A DNA stretch of 64,000 nucleotides from the NCBI RefSeq assembly GCF_943181435.1, contig NZ_OW969598.1, positions 1,960,519-2,024,518 on the forward strand, written 5' to 3'. A model generated the notes under the pieces. The model made no database searches and had not been told where the DNA came from. It was given only the letters and a program-made list of their open reading frames with translations. The position numbers were made by a program, and so were the translations under genes. Below, in pieces: positions 1 through 8,315 of the stretch. The DNA is from Neisseria sp. Marseille-Q6792 (lineage in GTDB: Bacteria; Pseudomonadota; Gammaproteobacteria; Burkholderiales; Neisseriaceae). Each line of letters begins with the position of its first letter. The first letter of the stretch is position 1.

Positions 1-1158
1 GAGCGGATCAAGGTCGGTAATCTTCAGCGAATACGCCACCAGCGAACCCGCGCCCGAACCACGGCCCGGCCCTACCGGACAGCCGTGCGTTTTCGCCCAG
101 TTGATAAAGTCTTGTACGATAAGGAAATAGCCGGGGAATTTCATCTGGATGATGATGTTCAGCTCAAAATCCAGCCGCTCCTGATATTCCGGCATTTTTG
201 CCGCACGCTCCGCCTCGTCGGGATAAAGCTGAACCATGCGTTCCTGCAAGCCCTCGTTGGAGAGTTTGATGAGATAGTCATCGAGTGATAAACCGTCGGG
301 CGTGGGGAAAAGGGGCAGGAAGTTTTTGCCCAATGTGATGTGCAGGTTGCAGCGTTTGGCGATTTCCACCGTGTTTTCCAAGGCCTCGGGCAAATCGGCG
401 AAACGCTCCAGCATCGTTTCCGGCGGAATGAAAAACTGGCCCGGCGTGAAATCGCGCGGACGTTTCTTGTCCGTCAATACCCAGCCGCCCGCGATGCACA
501 CCCGCGCCTCGTGCGCGTTGAAATCGTCGCGGTTCATAAACTGCGTCGGATGCGTCGCCACCACCGGCAAACCCAGTTCCTCCGCCAGCTTCACGCTGCC
601 GGAAACGCAAGCCTCCCATTCGGGGCGTTCGGGCAGGCGTTGCAGCTCTAAATAAAACGCATCGGGGAACCACGCCGCATACTTCAACGCCGCCGTACGC
701 GCCGCGTCTTCATTGCCGTTCAACAGATTCACGCCCACTTCGCCGTAATGCGCGCCGCTCAAACAAATCAAGCCGCTGTTGTCGCCGTTTTCCAGCCATT
801 CGGGATTGAGTTCCGCATGATGGACATTACGGTCTTTGCCGACATAGGCCGCCGTCAAAAGCTCGCTCAAACGCAGATAGCCCGCATCGTTGCGGATAAT
901 CAGCATAGCGCGGAACGGCTTGTCAGGCGCATTCGGATTGCCTATCCACACGTCCGCCGCGCCGATGGGTTTAATCCCCGCGCTGCGGCAGGCTTTATAG
1001 AATTTCACCAAGCCGAATTCGTTCATCAAATCGCTGATGCCCAAAGCAGGCAAACCGTATTCCTGCGCTTTGGTAATCAGTTTTTTAATCCGCACCATAC
1101 CGTCGGTAATTGAGAATTCGGTATGCAGGCGCAGGGGGATGTAGGTCGGCTCGGTCAT
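1..1158 (-). CDS. dnaE: DNA polymerase III alpha subunit, N-terminal third (runs off window)
   Basis: Catalytic subunit of the replicative DNA polymerase. Reverse translation starts at the ATG at 1158 ([20 protein letters not shown]) and stays open for 386 codons to base 1. The start carries the N-terminal PHP domain ([22 protein letters not shown]), and the last residues reach the [16 protein letters not shown] stretch that opens the polymerase core of DnaE proteins. A full DnaE is about 1,140 residues, so roughly two thirds lie beyond the left edge. The PHP histidine positions are kept in part only; whether the PHP domain is an active exonuclease cannot be judged here. The family call is firm. 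Confidence 0.95.
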   Translation of the reverse strand, partial: MTEPTYIPLRLHTEFSITDGMVRIKKLITKAQEYGLPALGISDLMNEFGLVKFYKACRSAGIKPIGAADVWIGNPNAPDKPFRAMLIIRNDAGYLRLSELLTAAYVGKDRNVHHAELNPEWLENGDNSGLICLSGAHYGEVGVNLLNGNEDAARTAALKYAAWFPDAFYLELQRLPERPEWEACVSGSVKLAEELGLPVVATHPTQFMNRDDFNAHEARVCIAGGWVLTDKKRPRDFTPGQFFIPPETMLERFADLPEALENTVEIAKRCNLHITLGKNFLPLFPTPDGLSLDDYLIKLSNEGLQERMVQLYPDEAERAAKMPEYQERLDFELNIIIQMKFPGYFLIVQDFINWAKTHGCPVGPGRGSGAGSLVAYSLKITDLDPL

Positions 1159-1283
1159 GGCAAAATCGGCGTGAACAATAAAAGGCGTATTGTAGCAGGG
1201 TTGTCCCCGGATGGCGGGCGGGAAGATGCCGCTTCGGGTTCAGACGGCATTGCCGCCAATGGTTTCCGCGCTTTTACGACGGC

Positions 1284-1314
1284 AAAAAAATGCCTCCTAC
1301 CGTGTGGTGGAGGC
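1284..1314 (-). terminator. Intrinsic terminator below the ABC remnant
   Basis: Read on the minus strand, GCCTCC pairs with GGAGGC around a short loop (1292-1314) and is followed directly by a run of seven T (1284-1290). It lies just downstream of the stop of the ABC-transporter remnant at 1376 and upstream of dnaE, so it probably is that gene's original terminator, kept after the gene decayed. Confidence 0.6.
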
Positions 1315-1375
1315 TTCCCAAGGAGTATTGATAGATATAAAGAACTATCAAACTAGTTATAAAGAACTATATACC

Positions 1376-1582
1376 TTATTCGGACGGATGGCAAGCAGTT
1401 AAATTAATTTTACGTTCAAACAGGTTTTTGATTTCGTTTTGATGGCTGATGCCGATGACCAGTGTATCGGGCAGTTCGCGTTTGAGGATGTGCATCAGCG
1501 TCAGTGCGGATTCGTCGGGGAACAGGATTTGCAGCCTGCTGTTGGGCAGGATTTCTTTGATCGGATGGCGGCATACGGGGTT
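1376..1582 (-). pseudogene. C-terminal remnant of an ABC transporter ATPase
   Basis: An open minus-strand frame without a start encodes about 68 residues ending at TAA 1376-1378. Visible text includes PNSRLQILFPDE, LMHILKRELPDTLVIGISHQN and a final FERKINL. This resembles the very end of the nucleotide-binding domain of fused permease-ATPase exporters of the SbmA/YddA type, where a D-loop region is followed by LPDT.VIS.GHR and a short beta-strand tail. The frame is closed upstream by a TGA inside an uptake sequence (1583-1594). I infer that everything N-terminal to it was deleted, possibly by recombination at that uptake sequence. A match to a full-length neighbour in another strain would confirm it. 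Confidence 0.5.
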
Positions 1583-1696
1583 TCAGACGGCATTTTTACG
1601 GAACAGGCGGTGCGGATACATCGCTGGTTTTGCGGTAATTTTGGGTACGGCGGCGGCAGGTGCTACAATAACGCCCTCTTTCTGCAAGGGAACATT

Positions 1697-1930
1697 ATGG
1701 AAGCCACTGTCTATCTCGAAGACAATGAATACATCGCCTTGTGCGACCTCTTGAAATTGGCCGGACTTGCCGAAAGCGGCGGACAGGCGAAGGCGTTGAT
1801 TGCCGAAGGGCTGGTGTTGCGCAACGGCGAAACCGAAACCCGTAAAACCGCCAAAATACGCGGCGGCGAAGTCATCGAGTTTGACGGCGCGCGCTTGGAA
1901 ATCGCCGATGGATACGACCCTGAAGCATAA
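1697..1930 (+). CDS. Small S4-domain RNA-binding protein (YbcJ-like)
   Basis: A 77-residue protein (MEATVYLEDNEYIALCDLLK) with a single S4 fold: LCDLLKLAGLAESGGQAKALIAEG is the helix-turn part and VLRNGETETRKTAKIRGGEVIEF the strand part typical of S4 proteins such as YbcJ. S4 domains bind structured RNA, often rRNA. The ATG at 1697 follows a CAAGGGAAC Shine-Dalgarno-like stretch; longer in-frame extensions upstream lack family similarity. It overlaps the next gene by 23 bp, suggesting coupled translation. The specific RNA target is unknown. Confidence 0.8.
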   Translation: MEATVYLEDNEYIALCDLLKLAGLAESGGQAKALIAEGLVLRNGETETRKTAKIRGGEVIEFDGARLEIADGYDPEA

Positions 1931-2111
1931 AGCCGAAGCCCTTTTGGGCGAGCCGCTTTTAGACGAACCCGTCCGCCCCGAGTCGTGGGAATGCTGCGGC
2001 AGCGACTGCGGCGAGGCGTGCATTCAGACGATTTATTGGGCGGACAAGGCACGCTACGACGCGCAACGGCGGAAATTGAAAGAAGCGGGTTGGTCGGACG
2101 ATGCCGTCTGA
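1908..2111 (+). CDS. Oxidoreductase-like Cys-rich small protein (OXLD1-type domain)
   Basis: A 67-residue protein whose core PESWECCGSDCGEACIQTIYWADKARY matches the short oxidoreductase-like domain (W-CCGS-C-x3-C pattern) found alone in many beta- and gammaproteobacteria and at the N terminus of some flavoenzymes. The four clustered cysteines suggest metal or redox function; none is demonstrated. The start ATG lies inside the preceding S4 gene, 23 bp before its stop. The stop codon TGA is the TGA of an uptake sequence (GATGCCGTCTGAA), so the last residues DDAV are partly dictated by that repeat. Confidence 0.7.
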   Translation: MDTTLKHKAEALLGEPLLDEPVRPESWECCGSDCGEACIQTIYWADKARYDAQRRKLKEAGWSDDAV

Positions 2112-2126
2112 AACGGTTCGGCTTGA

Positions 2127-2281
2127 TATAGTGAATTAACAAAAATCAGGACAAGGCGGCGAGCCGCAGACAGTACAAATAGTACGGAACCGATTCACTT
2201 GGTGCTTCAGCACCTTAGAGAATCGTTCTCTTTGAGCCAAGGCGAGCCAACGCTGTACCGGTTTAAATTTAATTCACTATA
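2127..2281. repeat. Correia element (CREE), 155 bp, full-length type
   Basis: Starts TATAGTGAATT and ends AATTCACTATA as inverted termini. The interior contains the usual GACAAGGCGGCGAGCCGCAGA, the TACAAATAGTAC palindrome and the central region around TTCAGCACC kept only in the long form. The ends vary from the canonical TATAGTGGATT, and the right arm ends GTTTAAATTTAATTC instead of GTTTTTGTTAATCC. Family knowledge: such elements insert at TA, carry an RNase III-cleavable hairpin and may bring promoters. Confidence 0.9.
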
Positions 2282-2340
2282 AAACCACGTTTTCAGACAG
2301 TCTTTTATAGTAGATTAAAATTGAAAACGTCCATATCGTC

Positions 2341-2435
2341 ATTCCCGCGCAGGCGGGAATCCGGAAGTTCGAAATAGCGGTTAACCTTAAATATTTTTGA
2401 CAAATCAAGGTCTGGATTCCCGCCTGCGCGGGAAT
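2341..2435. repeat. dRS3 pair flanking a short RS unit
   Basis: Two 20 bp palindromes, ATTCCCGCGCAGGCGGGAAT (2341-2360) and ATTCCCGCCTGCGCGGGAAT (2416-2435), enclose about 55 bp. This is the smallest form of the neisserial intergenic mosaic element. A degenerate TATAGTAGATT lies just upstream at 2306, as at the similar unit near 54.2 kb. No gene is seen between 2112 and 2558. Confidence 0.85.
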
Positions 2436-2558
2436 GACGGCATAGGGACTTTTCCTTTGAATTTGCCATACACCTGTTTTTTAAAATGACCGCCGCCGCC
2501 ACACTGCCCGACAACATTGAAACATCCCGACCTTCATTCACAACACACATAACACCCC

Positions 2559-3395
2559 ATGATAGACCTGCACTGCCATTCCACCGTTTCCGACGGTATG
2601 CTCTCCCCCGCCGAAGTCGTGCGCCTCGCGCATCAAAACGGCTGCACGCTGCTGGCGTTGACCGACCACGACCACACGGGCGGCATCGCCGAAGCGCGCG
2701 CCGAAGCCGACAGGCTCGGTTTGCGCCTGATTAACGGCGTGGAAATTTCCGTAACGTGGCGCGGGCGTACCATACACGTTGTCGGTTTGGATTTCGACGA
2801 GCAGGACGAAAACCTGCAAAACCTGTTGGTGCAAGTGCGGCAAGGCCGTCTGAAACGTCTTGAAGCCATCGCCGCCAAGCTCGAAAAGAAAGGCATCGGC
2901 GGCGCATACGACGGCGCGCTGGAGTTGGCGGCAAACAAAGAAATGGTCAGCCGCACCCACGTCGCCGAGTTCCTCATCAAAAACGGATACGTCAAAAACA
3001 AGCAGCAGGCGTTCATCAAATACTTGGGCGACGGCAAATCCTGCGCCGTCCGACACGAATGGGCGACGCTGGAAGACTGCGTCTCCGCCGTCAACGGCTC
3101 GGGCGGCATGGCAGTCATCGCCCACCCCATGCGCTACGATTTGTCCGCCACCGCCAAGCGCAATCTGTTTGAAGAATTTAAAAGCCTCGGCGGCGCAGGC
3201 ATCGAAGTCCACAGCGGCAACTGCTGCAAAAACGACCGCCTCAACTACGCATTTTTGGCAGAACGCTTCGGATTGTTGGCAAGCGCGGGCAGCGACTTCC
3301 ACCGTTTAAACGACTTCAGCGGCGGCATCCTCGGCGCATGTCCCGAATTGCCGGAAAACTGCAGGCCGGTGTGGGCGCATTTCTCCCGACATTGA
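2559..3395 (+). CDS. PHP-domain phosphoesterase, TrpH/YciV family
   Basis: A 278-residue protein beginning MIDLHCHSTVSDGMLSP, the classic PHP opening with metal-binding HCH, then LTDHDHTGGI, INGVEIS and a C-terminal AGSDFHRL. These are the four conserved PHP motifs, so an active di- or trinuclear metal site is likely. The E. coli homologue YciV (RNase AM) removes 5'-terminal nucleotides from RNA fragments; the same role is inferred here. Length matches the family (about 280-290). It stands alone on the plus strand and converges with avtA across a paired uptake-sequence terminator. Confidence 0.85.
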   Translation: MIDLHCHSTVSDGMLSPAEVVRLAHQNGCTLLALTDHDHTGGIAEARAEADRLGLRLINGVEISVTWRGRTIHVVGLDFDEQDENLQNLLVQVRQGRLKRLEAIAAKLEKKGIGGAYDGALELAANKEMVSRTHVAEFLIKNGYVKNKQQAFIKYLGDGKSCAVRHEWATLEDCVSAVNGSGGMAVIAHPMRYDLSATAKRNLFEEFKSLGGAGIEVHSGNCCKNDRLNYAFLAERFGLLASAGSDFHRLNDFSGGILGACPELPENCRPVWAHFSRH

Positions 3396-3407
3396 ATGCG
3401 GATAAAA

Positions 3408-3436
3408 ATGCCGTCTGAAAACCTTTCAGACGGCAT
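3408..3436. terminator. Bidirectional paired-DUS terminator
   Basis: ATGCCGTCTGAA (3408-3419) and its inverse TTCAGACGGCAT (3425-3436) form a 12 bp stem with a 5 nt loop followed by T6. It lies between convergent genes and can serve both. Confidence 0.85.
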
Positions 3437-3446
3437 TTTTTGCGGT

Positions 3447-4739
3447 TTAAATGTTGTCGTACAGTTTTCGGACGGTTTTACCGATGGCGGCAATGCCTTT
3501 TTCCAGCGTTTGAGCGTCCTGCGCGATGCTCATACGGATGCACTCGCCCGCGTGCGGATAATCCCGCGTGTCGATGCCGACGAAGAAATGCTCGCCCGGA
3601 ATAATCAGCGTGCCTTCGGCTTTGAGCATTTCGTACAAGGTTTGCGACGAAACGGGCAGGTTTTCAAACCAGAGCCACAGGAAAATCGCGCCTTCGGGTT
3701 TGTGGATTTTCATCGGGTACGCGCCCAGCTCCCGCTTGAGCAGCGAGACGGCGGTTTGTGCCTGATTACGGTAAAACGGTCGGATAACTTGGTCGGCAAG
3801 CCGTTTCATCTCGCCGCTTTCCAGCAGCGGGGCGGCGATGGCCGCGCCGAAGCGCGTGGGGGCAAGGTTCACAATCGCATTCAGGCTGCTGACGGCTTTG
3901 ACGACTTCGGGCGCGGCGACGATGATGCCGGTGCGAACGCCCGGCAGGCCGACTTTGGACAGGCTGAAGCAGAGGATGATGTTTTCGTGCCAATTCAGCG
4001 TCACGTCGCTGTAAATGATGTTGGGGAACGGCATTCCGTAGGCGTTGTCGATAATCAGCGGAATCCCATGTTCACACGCCAAAGCGTCCAAACGCGCCAT
4101 TTCGCCGTCGGTCAACACATTGCCGGTCGGGTTGGTCGGGCGCGAACAGCAAATCGCACCGATTTTGCCCGCTTTGAGTTCGGGCAGGTTTTCCAGTGCG
4201 TCAAAGTCCACGCGGTATTTGAAGAAGCCTGCTTCGCTTTCGTGTTCGACGTTTTCGATTTTGGGCTTGACGGAAACGAAGTGCTGCCCTTCGACATGCA
4301 CGTCGGCATAGCCGATGTATTCGGGCGCGAGCGGCAACAAAATGGCTTTTTCTGCGGATGTGCCGTCTGAAAGGTTGAATTTGCCGCCGAAGAGGTTGAA
4401 TAAATAGAAAAACGCGTTTTGCGAACCGTTGGTCAGCGCGATATTGTCGGCGGTCAGGTTCCAGCCGTATTCGCGGTTGAGGAAGGCGGTCAGCGCGTCA
4501 ATTAGCGTGGCATCGCCTTGGGGATTGGAGTAGTTGCCGATGTTTTCGACGGCGTGTTCCGCCGCCAGTTTGGAGAATATGTCGGTAAACGCCCGATCGA
4601 TTTCCGGAATGCGCGCCGGGTTGCCGCCGCCGAGCATGTTGACGGGCTTGTCGCTTTTGAGCGCGTCGCCGAGGTCGTCCATCAGTTGGAGGATGCCGCT
4701 GTGTTGCGTGAATTTTTCGCCGAATGCTGAAAACTGCAT
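3447..4739 (-). CDS. avtA: Valine-pyruvate aminotransferase
   Basis: A 430-residue PLP-dependent fold-type I aminotransferase. The chosen start MQFSAFGEKFTQHSGI at 4739 aligns with AvtA proteins; upstream codons to 4928 are in frame but run through a paired uptake sequence. Visible motifs: MLGGGNPARIPEID near the N terminus, YSNPQGDATLIDAL, NGSQNAFFYLFN, the cofactor lysine in CFSLSKVGLPGVRTGI and the substrate arginine region near the C terminus (GECIRMSIAQ). It transfers an amino group between valine or alanine and pyruvate or 2-oxoisovalerate. It stands between trpH-like and pglD, each separated by a paired-DUS terminator, so it is probably monocistronic. Confidence 0.88.
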   Translation of the reverse strand: MQFSAFGEKFTQHSGILQLMDDLGDALKSDKPVNMLGGGNPARIPEIDRAFTDIFSKLAAEHAVENIGNYSNPQGDATLIDALTAFLNREYGWNLTADNIALTNGSQNAFFYLFNLFGGKFNLSDGTSAEKAILLPLAPEYIGYADVHVEGQHFVSVKPKIENVEHESEAGFFKYRVDFDALENLPELKAGKIGAICCSRPTNPTGNVLTDGEMARLDALACEHGIPLIIDNAYGMPFPNIIYSDVTLNWHENIILCFSLSKVGLPGVRTGIIVAAPEVVKAVSSLNAIVNLAPTRFGAAIAAPLLESGEMKRLADQVIRPFYRNQAQTAVSLLKRELGAYPMKIHKPEGAIFLWLWFENLPVSSQTLYEMLKAEGTLIIPGEHFFVGIDTRDYPHAGECIRMSIAQDAQTLEKGIAAIGKTVRKLYDNI

Positions 4740-4779
4740 GTCAAACTCCGTGTGTGTAAGGTAGGTTGGTTTGTACGTT

Positions 4780-4805
4780 ATGCCGTCTGAAGGTTCAGAC
4801 GGCAT
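4780..4805. terminator. Paired-DUS terminator after pglD
   Basis: ATGCCGTCTGAA and TTCAGACGGCAT separated by 2 nt. The stop codon of pglD (TGA, complement of 4795-4797) lies inside the right-hand copy, so the gene end and terminator are merged. Confidence 0.8.
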
Positions 4806-6705
4806 TTTTTCTGTGTGTTTCTCGTACCCAAAGCAGGTCGCAGATGCCGTCGCTCGGGGCAAAGCCGGTCGGGGCATTGATGAGCAGGGTGCGGATTGTT
4901 TGCTGGTCGTAACGGTCGCAGGCCGCACGGATGCGGTCGAGCAGGGCGGAGAGTTCGTGCCACGGCAGCATGGTCTCGTTGGCGGTCATGATGCGCGGAT
5001 GGCTGGTTTTGCGGACGTTGTCGCCGATGAGCAGCTCTTCGTAGAGTTTTTCTCCGGGACGCAGTCCGGTAATGAGGATTTCGATGTCGCCGTCGGGTTG
5101 TTCGGGTGTTTTGGGTTTGAGGCCGCTTAAGGTAATCATTTGGCGGGCAAGGTCGATGATTTTGACGGATTCGCCCATGTCGAGGACGAATACGTCGCCG
5201 CCCGTACCCATCGCACCTGCCTGTATGACGAGTTGGGCGGCTTCGGGTATGGTCATGAAATAACGTGTGATGTCGGGGTGGGTCAGGGTGAGCGGGCCGC
5301 CTTCGGCAATCTGTTTTTCAAACAGCGGGACAACGGAGCCGGACGAACCTAAAACATTGCCGAAACGTACCATGCTGAAGCGGGTTTTTTGTCCGGGTTC
5401 GGCGGCGAGTGCCTGAAGGCAGAGTTCCGCCATGCGTTTGCTGGCACCCATGGTGTTGGTGGGGCGGACGGCTTTGTCGGTGGAGATGAGGACGAAGGTT
5501 CTTACGCCCGAAGCCGTGGCGGCAAGCGCGCACTCGAGTGTGCCGAAGATGTTGTTGCGTATGCCTTCGACGGTGTTGAATTCGACCATGGGGACGTGTT
5601 TGTAGGCGGCGGCGTGATAGACGGTCGCAACGGAAAAGGCGGTCATGACGTGTTCGAGCAGGGTGCGGTTTTGCACCGAACCGAGAAAGGGCAGGATTTC
5701 GGTGTCGAGGCGTTTTTGGATGCAGGTTTCGCGCAATTCTTTTTCGACGGCGTACAGGGCGAATTCGGATAACTCAAACAGCAGCAGCTTTTCGGGGCGG
5801 CGGCGGATAATCTGGCGGCAGAGTTCCGAACCGATGGAGCCGCCCGCGCCGGTTACCATGACGGTTTTGCCTTCGATGTCGGCACTCATCAGGCGGTCGT
5901 CGGGCGCGACGGAATCACGCCCGAGCAGGTCGGACACGGAGATTTTTTTGAGCGTGCCGATGCTGATTTTCCCGTCCATCAGGTCTTTCATTCCGGGAAT
6001 GGTCAACACTTCGCATGGATAGGCTTCCAGTTTGCTGATGATTCGGCGGCGTTGTTCCTGAGTCGCGCTGGGAATGGCGAGCAGGATTTTTTCCACGCCG
6101 TAACGTTCGATGAGGAAGGCGATGGCATCGGGCTGGTAAACGGCAAGGTCGTAGATGACGGTGTGCCAAAGCTTGGGGTTGTCGTCCACAAAGGCGACCG
6201 CGGAATATTCGCGTATCTGTTTGACGGCCTCGAGCAGTTGTCTGCCCGATCGTCCCGCGCCGTAAATGATGACGGGGGTCATATGTTTTTTTTGGTGGTC
6301 GGATAAAAGGCCGCGTATGACCATGCGGGAGCCGGTTACGGAGACAAGCAGCAGCAGAAAGTAGACGACGGGCAGAGCGAGGCGCAATTTTTCTTCAAAT
6401 ATCAGCGTATTGAGAAAAAACAGTACGGCGGAGACGAGGCTGCCGGCAAAGGCGGTGGTCAGGACGTGGAAACTGACAAAGCGTGTAACGGCGCGGTACA
6501 GCCCGAGACGGGCAAACAGAGCGGCGGTCAAAAGCGCGGTCAGCAGGAAAGACTGCCAGTTGGCAAGGCTGAACCATTCTTCGGAATAGTCTGCCTTCAG
6601 GCTTTGGGTAAACCAAAAGGCAATGAAAATCATCAGAAAATCGTGTATGAGGAAACAGATTTTCTTGATGTTGCGCGGTAGGGCAAGCAGGGTTTCCAGA
6701 GTCAT
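4795..6705 (-). CDS. pglD: UDP-GlcNAc 4,6-dehydratase of protein glycosylation, PglD
   Basis: A 636-residue membrane-anchored nucleotide-sugar dehydratase of the FlaA1/WbpM/PglF type. Four hydrophobic segments lie in about the first 130 residues, followed by a GAGRSGRQLL Rossmann region and the extended SDR dehydratase domain from about residue 285 (TGAGGSIGSELC). The active-site region reads ISTDKAVRPTNTMGASKR, with Met where classic dehydratases have Tyr, as usual in this subfamily. It makes the 4-keto-6-deoxy sugar that PglC aminates on the way to the bacillosamine-type sugar (DATDH). It follows pglC after a paired-DUS hairpin at 6726-6749 and ends within an uptake sequence, giving the RKNAV tail. 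Confidence 0.92.
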   Translation of the reverse strand: MTLETLLALPRNIKKICFLIHDFLMIFIAFWFTQSLKADYSEEWFSLANWQSFLLTALLTAALFARLGLYRAVTRFVSFHVLTTAFAGSLVSAVLFFLNTLIFEEKLRLALPVVYFLLLLVSVTGSRMVIRGLLSDHQKKHMTPVIIYGAGRSGRQLLEAVKQIREYSAVAFVDDNPKLWHTVIYDLAVYQPDAIAFLIERYGVEKILLAIPSATQEQRRRIISKLEAYPCEVLTIPGMKDLMDGKISIGTLKKISVSDLLGRDSVAPDDRLMSADIEGKTVMVTGAGGSIGSELCRQIIRRRPEKLLLFELSEFALYAVEKELRETCIQKRLDTEILPFLGSVQNRTLLEHVMTAFSVATVYHAAAYKHVPMVEFNTVEGIRNNIFGTLECALAATASGVRTFVLISTDKAVRPTNTMGASKRMAELCLQALAAEPGQKTRFSMVRFGNVLGSSGSVVPLFEKQIAEGGPLTLTHPDITRYFMTIPEAAQLVIQAGAMGTGGDVFVLDMGESVKIIDLARQMITLSGLKPKTPEQPDGDIEILITGLRPGEKLYEELLIGDNVRKTSHPRIMTANETMLPWHELSALLDRIRAACDRYDQQTIRTLLINAPTGFAPSDGICDLLWVRETHRKNAV

Positions 6706-6725
6706 GTTGTCGGCGGCGTGTGTTT

Positions 6726-6749
6726 TTCAGACGGCATATGCCGTCTGAA
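6726..6749. terminator. Abutting inverted DUS pair between pglC and pglD
   Basis: TTCAGACGGCAT directly followed by ATGCCGTCTGAA, a perfect 24 bp palindrome with no loop bases, directly beyond the pglC stop. It could attenuate read-through from pglC into pglD. Confidence 0.6.
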
Positions 6750-6752
6750 GGG

Positions 6753-7928
6753 TTATCGTGTGGCTTCGGTCAATACGGCTTCGATGTGTTCTTTGCAGAA
6801 CGCGATTTCGCCGTCGGTCAGCGTCGGGTGCACCAAGAACATCAGGCTGGTGTCGCCCAGTTCGACAGCATTTTTCAAACGCTCTTTCGGTCGCCAAGGC
6901 GTGTTGTCGAAGGCTTTTTCCAAATACACTTCGGAGCAGCTGCCTTGATAGCAGGGGACTTTGCGCGCGTTCAGTTCGTTCACGATGCGGTCGCGCGTCC
7001 AGCCGTCTTTGAGGTGTTCGGGTTTGACGAAGGCGTAGAACTTGTATTGCGCGTGTTCGATGTAGTCGGCGACTTCAACCAAGCGGATGCTGGCGAACTT
7101 GCCCAAGCTTTCAGCCAGTTTGGCGGCGTGCGCTTGGCGGCGTGCCGTCCATTCGGGCATGCGTTTGAGCTGGATGCGGCCGATGACTGCCTGCATTTCC
7201 ATCATGCGCCAGTTGGTGCCGAAGCTTTCGTGCAGCCAGCGGAAACCGGGTGCGTGTTCGCGGTGGTACACGGCATCGTAGCTTTTGCCGTGGTCTTTGT
7301 ACGACCACATTTTTTCCCACAGGGTTTTGTCGTTGGTCGTAACCATGCCGCCTTCGCCGCCGGTGGTCATGATTTTGTCTTGGCAGAACGACCAAGCGCC
7401 GACGTGGCCGATAGAGCCGACGGATTTGCCTTTGTATTTCGCACCGTGCGCTTGGGCGCAGTCTTCAATCACCCACAAATCATGTTCTTTTGCCAAAGCC
7501 ATGATGCCGTCCATTTCGGCGGGCATACCGGCAAGGTGGACGACGATGACGGCTTTGGTATTCGGCGTCAGCGCGGCTTTGATGGTTTCTACGCTGATGT
7601 TTTGGCTGTTCAAATCCACGTCGGCGAACACGGGGTTTGCGCCTGCGTTAACGATGCAGGACGCGGAGGCGAGGAAGGTGCGCGAGGTAACGATGACGTC
7701 GTCGCCTGCGCCTATGCCCATTGCTTTAAGCGCGACATCGAGTGCCAGCGTGCCGTTGGAAAGGGCGACGGCGTACCGCGTGCCGGCGAAAGCAGCAAAT
7801 TCTTTTTCAAATTCGCGGCATTCGCTGCCCGTCCAGTAATTGACTTTGTTGGACAGCAGGACTTTGGAAACGGCATCGGCTTCTTCTTGGGTGAAGCTCG
7901 GCCACGGGGAGAGAGAGGTGTTCAGCAT
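6753..7928 (-). CDS. pglC: Sugar aminotransferase PglC (DegT/DnrJ/EryC1 family)
   Basis: A 391-residue PLP enzyme that converts the 4-keto sugar made by PglD to the 4-amino sugar. The start MLNTSLSPWPSFTQEEAD at 7928 was chosen because it opens the DegT family fold; the frame extends upstream to 8126 but passes a DUS hairpin and the boundary of an inserted element. Motifs: NGTLALDVALKAMGIGAGDDVI, VIEDCAQAHGAKYKG, and the cofactor lysine in CQDKIMTTGGEGGMV. Length agrees with family members. In other neisseriae pglC follows pglB closely; here an 874 bp insertion separates them, so pglC may depend on its own promoter or on read-through. Confidence 0.92.
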   Translation of the reverse strand: MLNTSLSPWPSFTQEEADAVSKVLLSNKVNYWTGSECREFEKEFAAFAGTRYAVALSNGTLALDVALKAMGIGAGDDVIVTSRTFLASASCIVNAGANPVFADVDLNSQNISVETIKAALTPNTKAVIVVHLAGMPAEMDGIMALAKEHDLWVIEDCAQAHGAKYKGKSVGSIGHVGAWSFCQDKIMTTGGEGGMVTTNDKTLWEKMWSYKDHGKSYDAVYHREHAPGFRWLHESFGTNWRMMEMQAVIGRIQLKRMPEWTARRQAHAAKLAESLGKFASIRLVEVADYIEHAQYKFYAFVKPEHLKDGWTRDRIVNELNARKVPCYQGSCSEVYLEKAFDNTPWRPKERLKNAVELGDTSLMFLVHPTLTDGEIAFCKEHIEAVLTEATR

Positions 7929-7946
7929 GGTGTTTGGTCCGTCAGG

Positions 7947-7980
7947 TTCAGACGGCATTTCTGACAATATGCCGTCTGAT
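7947..7980. terminator. Paired-DUS hairpin upstream of pglC
   Basis: TTCAGACGGCAT (7947-7958) and ATGCCGTCTGAT (7969-7980, last base off consensus) can form a hairpin in the leader of pglC. It may be the original terminator of the transcript coming from pglB. Confidence 0.55.
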
Positions 7981-8050
7981 GGAGGGGTTTTGCGTGTCCC
8001 GATGAATCGGTCGCACGCCGCAGGTGTTGTCAAAATCGGTTGGCTGTGTT

Positions 8051-8278
8051 TTAACAGTCCGTTGATATTACCGTTGGGCCGAAAAAAGTCATCATCGCTG
8101 CATTGATGCGTAAATTCGCCGTACACGGAAGCAAGACCGTTTTATCCCTGAATACATTGGGGTTAAATTCCAGGTAGGCTTGAATTTCTTTTTCAATATC
8201 AGAGTATTGTGTGTATAACACATCATTTTTAGCCGTCTTAGTTTTCGACAATTTTGTGTTTTTCGATCTATTCAACAT
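8051..8278 (-). pseudogene. 5' fragment of an EcoRI-type adenine methyltransferase
   Basis: 75 codons starting MLNRSKNTKLSKTKTAKNDV. The first ~50 residues (KNDVLYTQYSDIEKEIQAYL ... VFRDKTVLLPC) resemble the N terminus of EcoRI-family adenine-specific DNA methyltransferases, where YTQ-DIE-E and a Cys-Asp-Asp-Pro motif follow each other. Here the frame leaves the family directly after LLPC and continues into the cassette's left end (TANLRINAAMM...), so the catalytic domain is missing. It probably is a dead passenger gene cut off by the element boundary. No cognate endonuclease is visible. Confidence 0.5.
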
Positions 8279-8315
8279 ATGAACTTCGATTAGACTGGCA
8301 AAGCAGGACGTTTGG

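Noticed and set aside
3396..4370. 324-codon plus-strand frame opposite avtA
   Set aside because: Starts inside a paired-DUS terminator and is antisense to an intact aminotransferase.
6720..7964. 414-codon open frame on the plus strand opposite pglC
   Set aside because: It is the complement of a well-matched aminotransferase gene; its translation is low-complexity (Phe, Val, Gly, Asp, Ala) as expected for antisense of GC-rich codons.
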